Assembly: GCA_026225945.1 (NCBI GenBank)
Contig: JAMJFZ010001264.1
Coordinates: 517,001 to 581,000 of the forward strand
DNA: 64,000 nt
From: Cricetomys ansorgei
Taxonomy: Eukaryota; Chordata; Mammalia; Rodentia; Nesomyidae
Direction of reading: 5' to 3'
Shown here: one piece after another, positions 48,316 through 60,880 of the stretch
Position numbering within the stretch: the stretch's first letter is position 1
Layout of the letters: the number at the start of each line of letters is the position of its first letter
Program-made: the position numbers and the translations under genes
The notes under the pieces: model-generated
What the model saw: only the letters and a program-made list of their open reading frames with translations
What the model was told of the DNA's origin: nothing
The model's database searches: none

Positions 48316-49004
48316 CGAAGAAGGTGAGGGCTTCAGTGAAGGCAAGAGTATCTTGTTGGAGCTTCAGGAACTCAAGTACTCTGCAGAGGAGATGAACTTT
48401 GAGGTGAACCTTAAGCAGGTGATCCAAACAAGAGACCACAGCTACCACTGTGGCATGCCTCAGAGTGGTAGCAAGATGGGAAACGGTAATCCTGCGGGGC
48501 CCTTTGGAGGCCATTCGTACCAGACTCTAGGTTCACAAGCAGCCGACCAATGGAACTGTTCTGATGGGTTTGTGGAATGGCCAGTCTTTTCAGGAAACAC
48601 CCCAAAACTAAGAGAGTCCAAAAGTGATTTTTTTTCTGTGACAGTTAGTTCATGGTACATGATCGATGTTTGAGATCGCTGAGGTCATTGCATGTTCTCA
48701 TACAACGACTCCTGTCCCAATCACTGTGTTCTTGGAAGTAATTTACCTCAACTGTAGAAATGGGAAGGTCAGCTAGATCTTGGTATCCTTGATAAAATGG
48801 TTTCTACCATTTGGACTCTTGTTTTGTTCTTTTTTTTTCCATGTTCCGGGGGCAAAGACTCGGCAGTTTAATCCAAATCAGAAACAGAATTAATTCAAAT
48901 TCCTAGCACAGGCTGTCATGGCGAGCTCGTTGCCTCCCCTTTTCCACCGACTAAGGGCCTATATATTCTGGTGTCATTTATGGTTGGCTGAGAACAGAAG
49001 TTGT
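48316..49004. other. Intronic unique DNA with an ORF-like stretch
   Basis: The plus-strand frame running into this from the L1 tail stays open to 48673 but has no recognisable protein content. Its first 85 bp are similar to 46695-46780 on the other side of the L1. Confidence 0.5.
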
Positions 49005-49240
49005 ATTTCTTTCTTTCTTTCTTTTTTTTTTTTTTTACAAAAAAAATCTTTAATGCTATTAGTCTTTTTTTCTTGAAAAAAAATAGGGTGTGCTTATCAA
49101 TAATATTTAGAAATTGACAAGCTTAAAAAGTAAAATATTTAACACCCTTAATCTACTATTCAGAGATAATTACTGTTAGCATTTTGATATCTGTCTATTC
49201 TAACAATTTTATATATGTACATTTACTTGATATTTTGATA
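49005..49240. repeat. (TTTC)n/T-rich tract and possible ancient L1-type fragment
   Basis: TTTCTTTCTTTCTTTC and about 20 T at 49008-49036, then CTATTCAGAGATAATTACTGTTAGCATTTTGATAT, a string typical of old interspersed repeats. Assignment is weak. Confidence 0.4.
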
Positions 49241-49849
49241 TAGACAGACAGGCAAGCAGGCATGTATACTGTGCTGTGCATTTGGCTGGAGAGGGTAGGC
49301 AGGTGTTTGTGTGTGTGCTGATTGAGCGGTATGAAATCTCAGGGGAAAGTGATATTTAAGTACAATGTCACAAGACAGAGTAAATGCTAGGGGGAAAAGT
49401 CACCTTAAGGTAGTGAAGGAAGCCCCAGAAAAGCTTTTAGCACATGGCACAGAGGAGTTTGAGATGACCATTACCACATCATGTAACCACACTTTAATTC
49501 CACTGAAATAGTCATAAGCGGGGCCCCTGATGGAGCACTCAGGAGAGAACATTAGAACTGTGTTGTGGTTTTTGTTTGTTTGTTTTAGGAAGGGTTGACA
49601 TTCTATGTTGTTCAGAAATACTGGGAGACTTCCCTTTGAATTATCTCTGGTCTGGAGTAGCTCACAGAACTGAAATTTAACTTCTTTTCTTAAAAGTTCA
49701 AGTTTCTCAGACCGGTATAAGATGTCAGGGGGCACAGGGAACTCTCAGATGGTAGACAAGGATTAGTTCAACCAAAGTATCAAAACAAACATTTTAAATA
49801 TGCTAGTTGGGCCAATGAAGGAGAATATATGAAATTTGTACCCCAAATA

Positions 49850-49925
49850 AACAATAAACCAATAAACCTTTGAGCTAAAAAAAAAAAAAAAAAAAACCAA
49901 AAACCAAAACCAAAAAAAAAAAACC
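49850..49925. repeat. A-rich tail-like tract
   Basis: CAAATAAACAATAAACCAATAAACC is followed by about 20 A and CAAAACCAAAAAAAA. It looks like a retro-inserted 3' end, but the sequence to its left is not recognised. Confidence 0.5.
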
Positions 49926-51572
49926 TTCCACTTCTATCCAGAAGCCCAAACAATGGACACACACAGATATACACATACACATATTTCTTAGATTTTGCAA
50001 TCACCATCCCAGGGCAAGAAAGACTCTCCCACATTAACCCCAAGCCCATATTCCAGGAAAGCCTTGTGGCCTGAACCAAATTGTGTACCTTACCCAAGGA
50101 TATAGCAACTATGATCCCTGCACCTTGCCAAATTTAGGAAATTCAGTACAGGAGGTTTAAGTCAGACACAGACAAGCACTCTGTAAAACAATTGCACGTG
50201 GTGCTGGGAGACGCGGGAGAATTCCCTTCTCTAGAAGTGCTTTGTATAGTGGAGGTCCGCCTGCTGCTGGGGCTGCTGGAAACAGCTAGCTTAGAAACTG
50301 CAAGCAAACCGGACATCACCATCCTTCCCGTAAATCTTACTCAGGCTGCTTCGGAGGTATCATTCCAGCTTTAACGTAAGACCTTCGGAGGCAGCACCAT
50401 CTTGGGAAACAGCTGACCTCGCTTACTGCCACTTTAACCCTCGGGAGCAATTCTTTCCCTCTTCCCTGACTGTGGGTGAATATTAAGCAGAAAGCTCTGC
50501 CTTTGTGTGTTTATTATCTGGGCGGAGTGAGAAAAGAGGATGCTCTCATTAGCAGCTGCATGAGGGAAGCAGGAACTAAGGCAATGCTTTCTCTGCACCC
50601 CGACTTCCGCCTTCACTGTCTGACGCACACTGTCCTTCATAATGGACAACACTTTACAGTGTTAACCTCAGAAATCACCCTTAAAGACTTGGGTCTTTTT
50701 CATTTCCGAAAACTTAGTTTCACCAGAGGAAGCCTAAAGGTAACAGAATAGGTTCAACCTAGAACCTTATGGAGGGGAATGGAATGAGTATAAATTTGGA
50801 ACTAAATGTAGCAGGTTTCCAAGGTAAGAAAAAAATCTAGATTTTTCAAAAACAAATGAAAGACATTAGGGGATCAAAATGCTTAAGACAAAGTGACTCC
50901 TCCCTCTATGGCCCACTCTAACGAACCAGGCACAGAATTTGACATGTAACCGATTTTGCTAGAAGCATACCTAAAGGTCAAGCATGGATGTCTGCAGAGA
51001 GAGATGAATGAGCTCCCAAGCCAAGTCTGGGACAGTGGCATGCTAGAAAATCCACATGGTCCTTCCAGACAAACGCAAGGCAAAAAATGCAACCAAAGGC
51101 CCTTTTTCTTCTCTGCCGCTTTTCTCCGACCAGCACAGGGGCCAGCAGGCAAGCTACCTCTCCCTGGCTACGGAAGATTCTGCAGGGCCTTCAGTTCAAA
51201 GCAAAGGTTGCTGGGCCGAGCAGTGCCTGTCCCTTCTCCTCTCCTTCCTGCTCTTCCTCTGCGCTTACCTTAGCAGCATGCCGTTGATGCAGAGAATTCA
51301 TCACCTGATGTGACAGCCCAAGTGAGCCTGGCACTAAGAAACTCTCATTTGCAACCCAGAAATACGCTGAGGTGCCACAAACTGGCTGATGTCAGCACCA
51401 AGTTGAGCTAGATCTGCATACGGGCCAGATGCCATTACCAGAGATGCCTTTAGCATGGACGAAAAGGTGTACGTGCTCCAGGCCCTCAATCACCCAGGCT
51501 GGTGATGGAATGAGGAAGCAAAACAAAGAACATGGATGCACCTTTTTTCCTCCTCTGGGCACATGTGAGGTA

Positions 51573-51625
51573 CACACACACATGAACAGATGCACACGCA
51601 TATGCGCACGTGCGTGCGCACACAC
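51573..51625. repeat. Imperfect (CA)n with CG-rich steps
   Basis: ACACACACACATGAACAGATGCACACGCATATGCGCACGTGCGTGCGCACACAC. Confidence 0.85.
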
Positions 51626-51734
51626 CCCCTATATATCCCAGACACAACAGTTCACATAGAAGCAACACCCTATATCCTTAATCTCTCTTCTTCCTTCTTG
51701 GGCTCTTGTGCAACTTCCTCCTCCTCCTCTTTCT

Positions 51735-51868
51735 GTCTCTTCTCAAATGTGGACAGAGTCCCACTATGTAGCCCAGGCTGGCTTGGAACTTGTGATCCTC
51801 CAGTCTACGGTTCTAAAGTGTTGGGCGTACAGGTCTGTGCCACTACATGTGACCTCATTCACTGTTTT
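51735..51868 (-). repeat. B1 SINE, antisense
   Basis: GACAGAGTCCCACTATGTAGCCCAGGCTGGCTTGGAACTTGTGATCCTCC...GTTGGGCGTACAGGTCTGTGCCACTAC. Confidence 0.9.
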
Positions 51869-52039
51869 TTTATCAAGCTAGAAGAACTATGTTTTCCTAA
51901 TGTGCTTTCCCAAGATAACCTTGTGAGCGCTCACCAAGAGAGGCTTTGGAATGTAAAACTGTGATTGGAAAGTCCCCTAGGGGTCATCCTCTAGTTTAAA
52001 ATTTCCCAGGAAAATTTACAATGGGAAACAGATCTGGGC

Positions 52040-52585
52040 TCAGCTTGGCACTCCCTCCAGTCTCATCTCTAGCTGCCCCAAAGGGTCCTTTCAAAAATGT
52101 AATTTTGATCATATCACTGCCCAGGGTAAACCTTTAGAGACTTTCTAGATGAGGTTCAAAGTCCTCATCGAGTCTAGAGCATCTTTGATTGTGTTTATTC
52201 CCAAGCCAACACTCTCATTTACCACTTCAACCGTCTCGGGCTACTTAAGGATTCCCATAACAGAGCAGCTCGGCTTCTTTCTCCTTGAATACAGTGCTCT
52301 GAAGCATCCAGTGATAACCACTTATGTAGGAGCTCCTTGCAAGACTGAGTTTAATTACCCTCTCAACTCCATTCCTTGGCAATGTCCTTTTCTCCACCCG
52401 GCTCCTCGAGGCTCTGTAAATACCTGCTCCCCCTGCCTATGCTATCATATTACGTGTGATACTTCGCAAGATTCCCCTCATTTACCAAAGCACAGGAACA
52501 AGGCTGTGTAACATGTCTTTGACTCCAAAGAGCCTACCACAGTGTCTGGCACATCACAAATTTTGATAGATATCTCTTGAAAGAA
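52040..52585 (+). repeat. L2 LINE 3' region, sense
   Basis: TTTTGATCATATCACTGCCCAGGGTAAACC, GAGGTTCAAAGTCCTCATCG, and the end CTACCACAGTGTCTGGCACATC follow the L2 3' order for about 540 bp. The 120-codon open frame at 52149-52511 lies entirely in it and is not a gene. Confidence 0.8.
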
Positions 52586-53784
52586 ACATGGGAAGATATA
52601 AATGAACACGTGGAGATATCACAGCATCCATTCTTCATCGAGGGAAGACACAGACATGGGGTATCAGGTCTCTTAGCTCTACAGGTCAGTCTGAATATTA
52701 AAAAATATTCAAAACACCAAGCAGAAGCAGGTGTAGTATCTAGGTAAATGCTTCACGCAGGCTATAAACTTTTACTTGCTAAATTGCCAGCAGGATGACA
52801 GCTTATTCCAACCGGCACACTATGGTTAGCATTGCCATGAGGGTACTTTGTTTCCAGGGAGAACAGTTAAGAAGGATATTGTACCACAGCCTCACACACC
52901 ATCTCAAGAAGTGGCAGTGAGCAGAAAGACTCAAGAGAAGGTAAACTTCCTACCCAGAATCCAGACAGTTTCTAGGTCATCACTTTTGAGTATGGTGAAA
53001 GCTCTAAAATGTTCAAACATGGCCCCTAGATGGCCCCAACTGGGACTGTGCTTCCCTATCTTTTCTCTTTCCAGAGTCCAGACTCACATCCAGCTTCTAT
53101 CTTAGGACGCGGGAATAAAGGGAGCCACACACTGAACTTCGATTTAAGGGGAAAAAAATCCTGCTTTGTTACTGTAATTGCTTTATAATATTTTTATTTG
53201 CTAAACTGGGTGGCCCCTTTTGGGAATTTCCCAGGACTGTACGGGACTCAGGATTGGTTTTGCTGCCTGATTAACCCTGACCTCGTGTATGAGAACCCTC
53301 ATACAGGAACTCCTATGTGGCCGAGAGGGTCTCTTATTTGCTACCTCACTCCTGCTTAGTGTCCTGTAGTTCCTAAAGATTAGGACGTTGACCTGATCTT
53401 AGAATTGGGTCTCCCCCTGAGACCTGAGCTCATGGAGGGCTACCTCCCCTCATATTTCTCTGAAATCAGTCATCTGCCTGGATTATCTCAGGTTGCTGGC
53501 TCTAGGATTCCTGTTTCCACAATCCTTAGGCAGCCGGGACTTCCTCTCTGATTGTTAGCTACCACTGGGTGAGACTGGGGATTTCACGCCACTGTCACAT
53601 GACCACAAAACCCTATGATCTTTCTGTGTAGGTCCATAATTTGCTGAAAAACAGTAGTACAATCAACATTCCTGAAAGATCAAACACTTGCTATAATGGC
53701 TTGTATCTTGAGATGCTACAAATAAACAGAAGATCCTTTGTTGCCAAAGTGAGATTTCTTACTACCCTAAACGGAAGTCCAGTA

Positions 53785-54010
53785 GGAGCTTTTTTTTGGC
53801 TTTGCCTGCCCAGGTTTCCTGGTCTCTTGGAATCCACGACATCTTTCAAGGCTACGTTCGAGAGCTACCTCTTTGTAGGCTTCTTCATGATATGCCATCA
53901 TCTATTTCTCTAAATTTTAGCCAACCGCCCTTCTGACCTTCTGGTCTGACATTGAACCATGTCCAGCTTTTATTTACCTTTTCATGGGAACATCATCTCT
54001 TTTCTATTCT
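53785..54010 (+). repeat. Probable L2 fragment, sense
   Basis: ATCTTTCAAGGCTACGTTCGAGAGCTACCTCTTTGTAGGCTTCTTCATGATATG resembles the L2 stretch TTCAAGGCTCAGCTCAAGTGCCACCTCC..AAGCCTTCCCTGA. Confidence 0.5.
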
Positions 54011-54058
54011 AATCACCTAATTTTTTAGTTCTATCTTATGTCTACCTTGTACCATTTA

Positions 54059-54060
<2 letters not shown>

Positions 54061-54102
<42 letters not shown>

Positions 54103-54106
54103 ACGA
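54061..54106. repeat. (AC)n microsatellite
   Basis: About 19 AC units then ATACACAC. Confidence 0.97.
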
Positions 54107-55657
54107 TGGTAGATATCAAAATTAAAAAGAAAATCTAATTTCTAATATTAAAGATTTTTACCATTCTGTGGAAAAAGGACACTTGTTAATCATCAAAAGA
54201 ATACATATTGAGTCTAGACTGTCCTAAGAGCCAGGACAGAAGAGCACATAAGGATCTCACGGACACTTCTGCAAAGTCAGTCTGAAGGTGAACAGAAAAC
54301 AGACAAGTAAAAGAGTAGACCAAAGAGGCATCCGACACACAATGGCTCGGAGGAATCCAGAGGTAGCCAGAGAGAGAAGGCAGAAAGACAAGATAGGGTT
54401 GAGGAATGAGAGAAGTTGATCACCGGCTCACGGAGGGCTCGATTCGATATTCTGCATAGTGAGAGGGTAAATCACACAGCAAGAGGTCCTTTGCAAACAG
54501 TGGCAGGTCTAACACAGTAGCTTCTCAGTGAGGCACCTGTGTGCTGAATGGATGAAGAACTGGTGTTTTAAAAGCTTCCCTATACTCTAACCCTAGGAAG
54601 ATGGGGACCATCATGGCTGGAAAGCTATGCAAGATGAATAATTTGTTTACTCTGGACCACAAATATATTGTAGCACATAAACCAATCTTAACTCATTCTT
54701 CTTAGGAGAGGACACTAAAACTTAGACCGAACTTAGTCCCCACTATGGGATAATATTTTGGGTACTTTCAGACACTGGGAGCTGGGGCTGGGTGACAGTG
54801 AACAGTCATCATATTTAGATTGTGGCACTCGGGGGTAAAAGCAGAGGACTCGTGCTTTTGGATACCTCCTGGATGTTACTGTGTTACTGAGTGGATGTTA
54901 GAATATAAAAACCATACACGGGCCTTGGAAAAGTCAGGGCATTCTAAGATTTTCCACTACTAATTTCCAGTTCACCTTGGAGCTGGATGACATACACTCC
55001 ATAGCTCTGGGGTTCTGACTCAGAGGAACCAGAACTGGTTGTAGGACCCCTTGCCAGTTGTTGTAACATGTCTCACATCGGCAATGTGTAGTAAGATAGT
55101 AACTACCTCAAACTCTATCTGCTGTCTGTAGGATGCAGGGTCGGTATCAATTGCCACTGCATTAGAGTGTATCATGCTACCAAGAACCTCATGCTGCATC
55201 ATTGAGATCAGCTCTCAGGTCATGATCTGCTTTGGTGCTCCCTAGTCACTATCTTTTTTCTAAATTCTTCTATCATGAAGGCCCAGAACTAATACTTCTA
55301 CATAAGGCACAGGGGACAGAGGTTGAAGTGAGTTGTACTGCTCTGTGGCTCATACAGAATGTGAGAGACTGCACAGTTTCAGGTCTAAGATTGCTTTCTC
55401 ACCCCCATCAAAAATACAAGTAAACTATCACATAAAACATTTCTATGCCCTATAGATGCACAAGGATCCTGAGACTAACTATACAGTAGGGGTTAAAACT
55501 TAAAATTCAGTGCTTATTTAACTTTTCAAGGATTATCCCGATCTTCTGGCAAAGAATAATAAGCTCAGCTTGATTGAGCCAAATAGAGATGGCTCGGTGC
55601 AGAGAATTCTATTTATATCTGAATAAACATCCTCTATCCTCAGATCTGCACAAATCA

Positions 55658-55659
<2 letters not shown>

Positions 55660-55701
<42 letters not shown>

Positions 55702-55800
55702 CGCACACATCAATATAGTGCTCAAACACATACGCATTTACATATATCAATACAGTGCTCAAAAAGCACATGCACAAACACACAATCAATATAGTGCTCA

Positions 55801-55842
<42 letters not shown>
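55660..55842. repeat. Compound (CA)n block with an internal three-copy minisatellite
   Basis: CA runs at 55660-55706 and 55802-55842 bracket three copies of TCAATATAGTGCTCAA starting at 55710, 55747 and 55786 (periods 37 and 39 bp), each followed by a CA-rich spacer. Confidence 0.9.
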
Positions 55843-55843
<1 letters not shown>

Positions 55844-56289
55844 CTATAATGGAACACAGTATGCATGTAAGACAATGTTTACTGATATAGTCAAATCTAG
55901 ATAATTCAAGCAAAGCATTTTTTTTCCCCAAATTCTCAGGATAACTTATCCAATTGACTGATCCCATATTGAACAGAATTGTTCATTTCATTTTCATAAC
56001 CTTTGCTTTTGCTTGGGTTTTGCTGACAAGAGTATTGTTCACTCAGGGTACAACACAGGGGTATAGTATACACATCATTGTGATGATGGTGGCTAAGCAG
56101 GGAACGCACCCAGCTTGGTCTGTGAATGCGTTCGCATCCTGTAAATCTTGAGGCTATTTACTGTCACACAGGAAGCTAAACCTCTTACACTTTTCTGACC
56201 ATCCAAGAGACAGCAATTACCCCAGATTATCAGACCAACAATGACAAGCCGCGTGAAGAGAGACACTGAGCCAAGTCCACATCCCAAAG

Positions 56290-56760
56290 ACTGGCATATT
56301 CAAGTACACTCAGGACATTAATAGCAATTTACGTGCCATCAGTGAGACAAAGCCACAAAGGCTTCGCTGGCAGCCTCTTATTTTGAAGCCTATTATTTGT
56401 GGGAGTTACAGGCTATAATCACAACAGAAACTTTCAAAACCCTTCTCTTCCGTGACGCACCAAATCTATTTCAGAGCCGTAATTGCTATGTCACTGGAGA
56501 GTCGGCTGCTTAATGCACTCAAATGCCATTTAGTGTTTGCAGGGTCATTACAGCGAGCAGGAGGGCGGGGGTGGGGTATGGCGGAAGCTGAGAGGGAAGA
56601 CGCGGGCAGACAGTGTGGAGGGACACTAAGCGCTATTGTGCCCAATGTACTTATAGAGGGTGTTGTTGTTTGAAATTTGCTGCTTACTTCTGAAATGAGA
56701 ACGAGGGCATGGAATAATCTACGGAGGCAGCAATTTCAAATTCCGGAGCTTCACTCTGGA
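56290..56760. other. Unique intronic stretch, candidate conserved noncoding element
   Basis: No repeat detected. Contains GAGCCGTAATTGCTATG, CTGCTTAATGCAC, GACATTAATAGCAATTTACG and a mildly CpG-enriched, G-rich part (56555-56640). Candidate intronic enhancer on composition alone. Confidence 0.25.
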
Positions 56761-57499
56761 GATAGTCCATAGATGCTAGCCGGTACCAACCTTTAGCCTG
56801 AGACCATTGTCTAAGTGTAAGAGAGTTAGGCTTTTTAAATTTACTCCCCCCTCCCTTAGTTAATTATAGAAATCTTTGTAGTGGGAATGGTCCAGCTGTC
56901 CTGAAGGATGAGGAGTCTGCCTTGGCCTCTCTAGATGTGGTGCTATAGAAAGAGAAGGCAGAGCGAGTGAGGGTAAGCCATCTTAGTTCAGTAGTCTAGA
57001 AAAATGTGCCAACTTCAGATGGCCAAAGAACAAAGACAGAGACTGAGCCAGAAACTGATGTAAGAAAAAAAAGCATCAAATCTCTCAAAGGAGCACTTCT
57101 TTGACCTAAGTTCAGCAAAGGTCATAACGAAAGGTCTTTAAATATATGCAGCTCTTATTTCTTCAACCTGGCTGTGAACTAGGCAAGGGGAAACTTACTT
57201 GTTTGACTTAGGATGACAAAAGGGACAAGGAAATGTTAAAACAACCAACCTATCTGTAGGTGCTTTAGATAATTTTTAGGTTCTATTTTATAATCGATCA
57301 GAAATACAGACAATAGGAAGTTAACTCAGGCTGCAGGCAGGCAACTGTCCGACCCAGCCTTCCTTCACAAGTTCCCACAGAGATAGTAAAAGACATGGAG
57401 TCTCATGTTAAACCTGTTTCTTTATTTGGAAACATAAGTCTGTCCTGCAAACATTAGCTAAGTACAGCAGTTTAATATCCTTACCGTACGAAGGTCCTT

Positions 57500-58165
57500 T
57501 GAACTCAGTGAAGAAGAAAAACGAACATCTCAAGAACACATAAGAATCCAGTAAACATGAAAACAATCTATCTTCACCACTAATTGAAAGCATACAAATT
57601 AAAACAAAATATCTCACAAAGACTGAAAAGCTGTCGGGCATTGTTGTTGAGGGTGTAGGGAAATTTGAGTTATAAACTGCTAGAAGGAACTACAATGTAA
57701 TAGAAATTTCCAGAAGGCATGTTTATAATACATCATAAAGGCCTCAAATGTGTTCATATCCTTTGATGTAACAATGCTTTTCCTAGAAATGTATCTAAAG
57801 AAATAACAGACAATACGCATTATGTATTCTAAATCAGGAAGTTTACCACTGAGTTATAAATACTAGTAAAATCTATGGACTGCCTTTACCATGTTCCGAT
57901 GCAACCATTTAAAATTATGCTTGAGAAGAAGTGTTTAACAATATGGGAAATATTCATAACATACTTTTGGGAAAATAAGCAGGCTACAAAATGACAGGTA
58001 ACTTTTGTACACCCACATAAAAACATAAACACAACGTGCTGGAAGACCGAAGTGTACAGAGTAAGTGGTAATTTTATTCTGTGTTATTTTTTGTTTTCTC
58101 TAATTTTCTACACTAACTACTCATTTGTAATTGAAAAAGAAAAGAAAGAAGTGCATGAAAAATTC
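57500..58165 (+). repeat. Ancient L1 (L1M) ORF2 end and 3'UTR, sense
   Basis: CATGAAAACAATCTATCTTCACCACTAATTGAAAGCATACAAATTAAAAC matches the end of L1 ORF2. It continues through CCTTTGATGTAACAATGCTTTTCCTAGAAATGTATCTAAAG and ends ATTTTATTCTGTGTTATTTTTTGTTTTCTCTAATTTTCTACA. Heavily decayed. Confidence 0.75.
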
Positions 58166-60714
58166 AAACGAAGTATGTAAGGACAATCTGCATCTCCAGT
58201 AGGTCTTTGGTGTGTGGCCAACTTCTAAAGCTTTGGGTGAAAAGAAACCAGCACAGTTTGTGACCAAACACCAGTGTCTGGAAGAAGGGCTGAGTGAAGT
58301 AGGGTTCTGACCTCAAAGGAGAACATTACCAAGTCATTTCTGGGGTCTCTTAAAAATAAATACTTACCTATGAAAACCTATACTGGCTTTTCTCCCTTCC
58401 CATGAAAAACAGCATCAAAGACAGAAGTCCACTAAAGACAAGACACCTGCTTACAGGATAGGCTCCTTGCCTCTCTGTATTATCTTCTCTGCCTTTATAC
58501 CCAACACAGAGGCTGATGGGGAGAGACCACAGAAGTGTGTCTGCTGAACAAATGAGTGAATGAGTGAAGGGATGGACTGTGGCTCAGGTTCAAAGCCACA
58601 GTGATACCACCTTCCACACAGGGAAGATGGGGAAGGGAAAGGTAGATACAGTTATCTACCTCTCTGTGGGAGATTTCTGGCATGCGGTGATACAATTATA
58701 GGGGATGAGTGGGAAGGCAAAGACAGCAGAAAAAGATAGCAAAGACAGCAAAAACAAAAATAAATAGCAAAGCGCAAAGGAAAAGAGAAGGCCTTTCTCA
58801 GGTGGCTCTGGAAGGGATCTAGTCTACCTAAAGGAATATCTGCAGGTTCCAGGCAGGCGAAAAACCCAGTCTCAATCTGATTCATGGTGACCACCTCTAC
58901 CAAAACCCCCACAATTAATAACAACAAGCCCAACAATGGTAACAACTTCATACAGGCTCATTAAAAAAAAAAAAGTGTTCATTGAATGCTAAGTATTAGG
59001 CTTCATCTGAGGTACTTGTTTTAGACACAAGAAGCAGGATCCTTTTCAGAAATCCATGGTCCAGATCCAGGATGGGTGTGGATCAGCAAAGAGCTCTGTC
59101 CCAACTCCAAGCTGCCATAGAGCGCACCCTGGGAATCTGAGCCACGGTCTGAAGCTGAGCTCCACCACACACTTGTCAATTGCCACAAAGTCGGAGCCAT
59201 ATTGAGAGCTTTGGCCACTGAGGATTGCTTCACTGGAAGCAAGAACCTCACTGGAGCTAGGATGGAATAACCTCACTGGAGCCAGGAAGAGAATGGACAT
59301 TAATAGCCCCAGCCACTCTGGGAGAGGAAGAGAAAGACAATGCTGGGTTGGATACCTGTGAAAACTGAACAAAACATTAAATAATGAGAAACGGTCACTG
59401 CAGGTCCATCTTGATAGCCTTCACAGTGTTTCTTGTGAATTATTCTGATGTGCCTCCAAACTAGTGCGCTTGTATTTTTTTAAGCGTTGGGATTCTTAAA
59501 ATAAATGTGAATTAAGGAAGTTAATGCATCTAAAGTACATCACATGTAAAAGCAAGTCAGTGTGAGCAATTAATACAATTCTAAATGTCAATTTAGCCTG
59601 TTAATTTTCTACCATTATTGTTTTTTAATTGTTCCTTAATTTACTATTTTATATGATTTCTTTATTTTATTACTACTTGGTCTGTTGTTTTAAACCCTTG
59701 TGTCTTCACTGATGGTATTTACTTAAGCACTCATTCTATCTTATTTTGTCATTAGTACTTGCATATCTTAATTCTTTTTAACCTTCACTTTGTATTTTAA
59801 ATACAATTTTACTACTCTACTGCCAACTTTATCACTTTACGAGTAAATAGTGTATTTTTATTTCAGACCTCTGTTCCTTACTGTCTCAGGCTTTAAAAAA
59901 CAATTTAATCCCTGACATATATTTTTCCTGTTTATTTTTATCAATTTTATTCAAACCATATAATTAATATCCATATCCCTGTGCCTTTACTCTTTTAATT
60001 TATTAAAAACAAAAGTGTTATGTGTACTAGAAGGAAGGAAATTTGGTGGAAGTCATGGGCCAGCAAAGCGAGGGGCTTCATTACCCTTTGTCTAGAATAG
60101 ATGGCTATTAAGAACCCCATTCCCATTCAATGAATACTTGTTTTGTTTCTTCCATGGAGACCTTTAAACGTCTAACATCATTTATTTAACACATGAAAGC
60201 TATCCAAATATTCGCAGGCAAAAAAATCTTCCTTACCATCTTAACATCTTACAGTCCTCCAGATTATAAAAATAAGCACCAACAACAACAGCAACAAAGC
60301 CTTTTCTAACTGACATGTGTACTCCACATGCCAGGGGCTTGTTTTTCCTTCTGTCACGATGAACCACCCAATCTCTCCAAGAGATGCTTGGTTTACAAAC
60401 TCTGGTCACTTCTGAGTTTCATGGGGTCACTAGGTAGAAAGTCAAGACGGAGGTGAAGGGTTGGTCATATGCAGGAAAGGATTATCTTTATAATTTTTCA
60501 TCTTTCATTTTGATGACAGAATTGATGAGCCAGAAGTCTTCGGAGAGGATGCCCTATCGAAGAGAGATAACCAAGTACTTCTAGTTCATTTTCACATCCT
60601 TCAGGTTAAAATACTCACAAGGCAACTTAACAGATTCCTGTATTGTAAGGGTCTTGGAGACTCCCTCTATGTACACTGTTTAAGGACTATGGGTTCAAGG
60701 GTCCATTGGACAGG
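58166..60714. other. Intronic unique DNA with an A/T-rich block
   Basis: 59440-60010 is strongly A/T-rich with no repeat I can name; the rest is unremarkable. Confidence 0.5.
59228..59292. repeat. Short imperfect tandem repeat, about 25 bp unit
   Basis: CCTCACTGGAGCTAGGATGGAATAA is repeated as CCTCACTGGAGCCAGGAAGAGAAT, with a third, weaker copy (CTTCACTGGAAGCAAGAA) before it. Confidence 0.7.
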
Positions 60715-60880
60715 AGTAAAAGACAGAGGCTTTGGAGTGTGACTGTGCTAGGTCCACACCTGGGTGTTCCTCTTACATATTAGTTGGTATTGGGTAAAAT
60801 ATTTAATATTTCTGACCTCAGTTGACAGACTCTAGTAGGAAACCCAGTAAATGTTATGAGCTAGTGATCCTGGCATAATA
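60715..60880 (+). repeat. MIR SINE, sense
   Basis: CAGAGGCTTTGGAGTGTGACTG...GGTATTGGGTAAAATATTTAATATTTCTGACCTCAGTTGACAGAC. Confidence 0.6.

Noticed and set aside
48167..48673. Plus-strand open frame of 168 codons
   Set aside because: First third is L1 3'UTR, rest is unique intron; no protein similarity recognised.
52149..52511. Plus-strand open frame of 120 codons
   Set aside because: Lies wholly in an L2 3' region that is non-coding.
55660..55842. Regularly spaced repeats resembling a CRISPR array
   Set aside because: Eukaryotic CA-rich minisatellite with three units; spacers are simple sequence.
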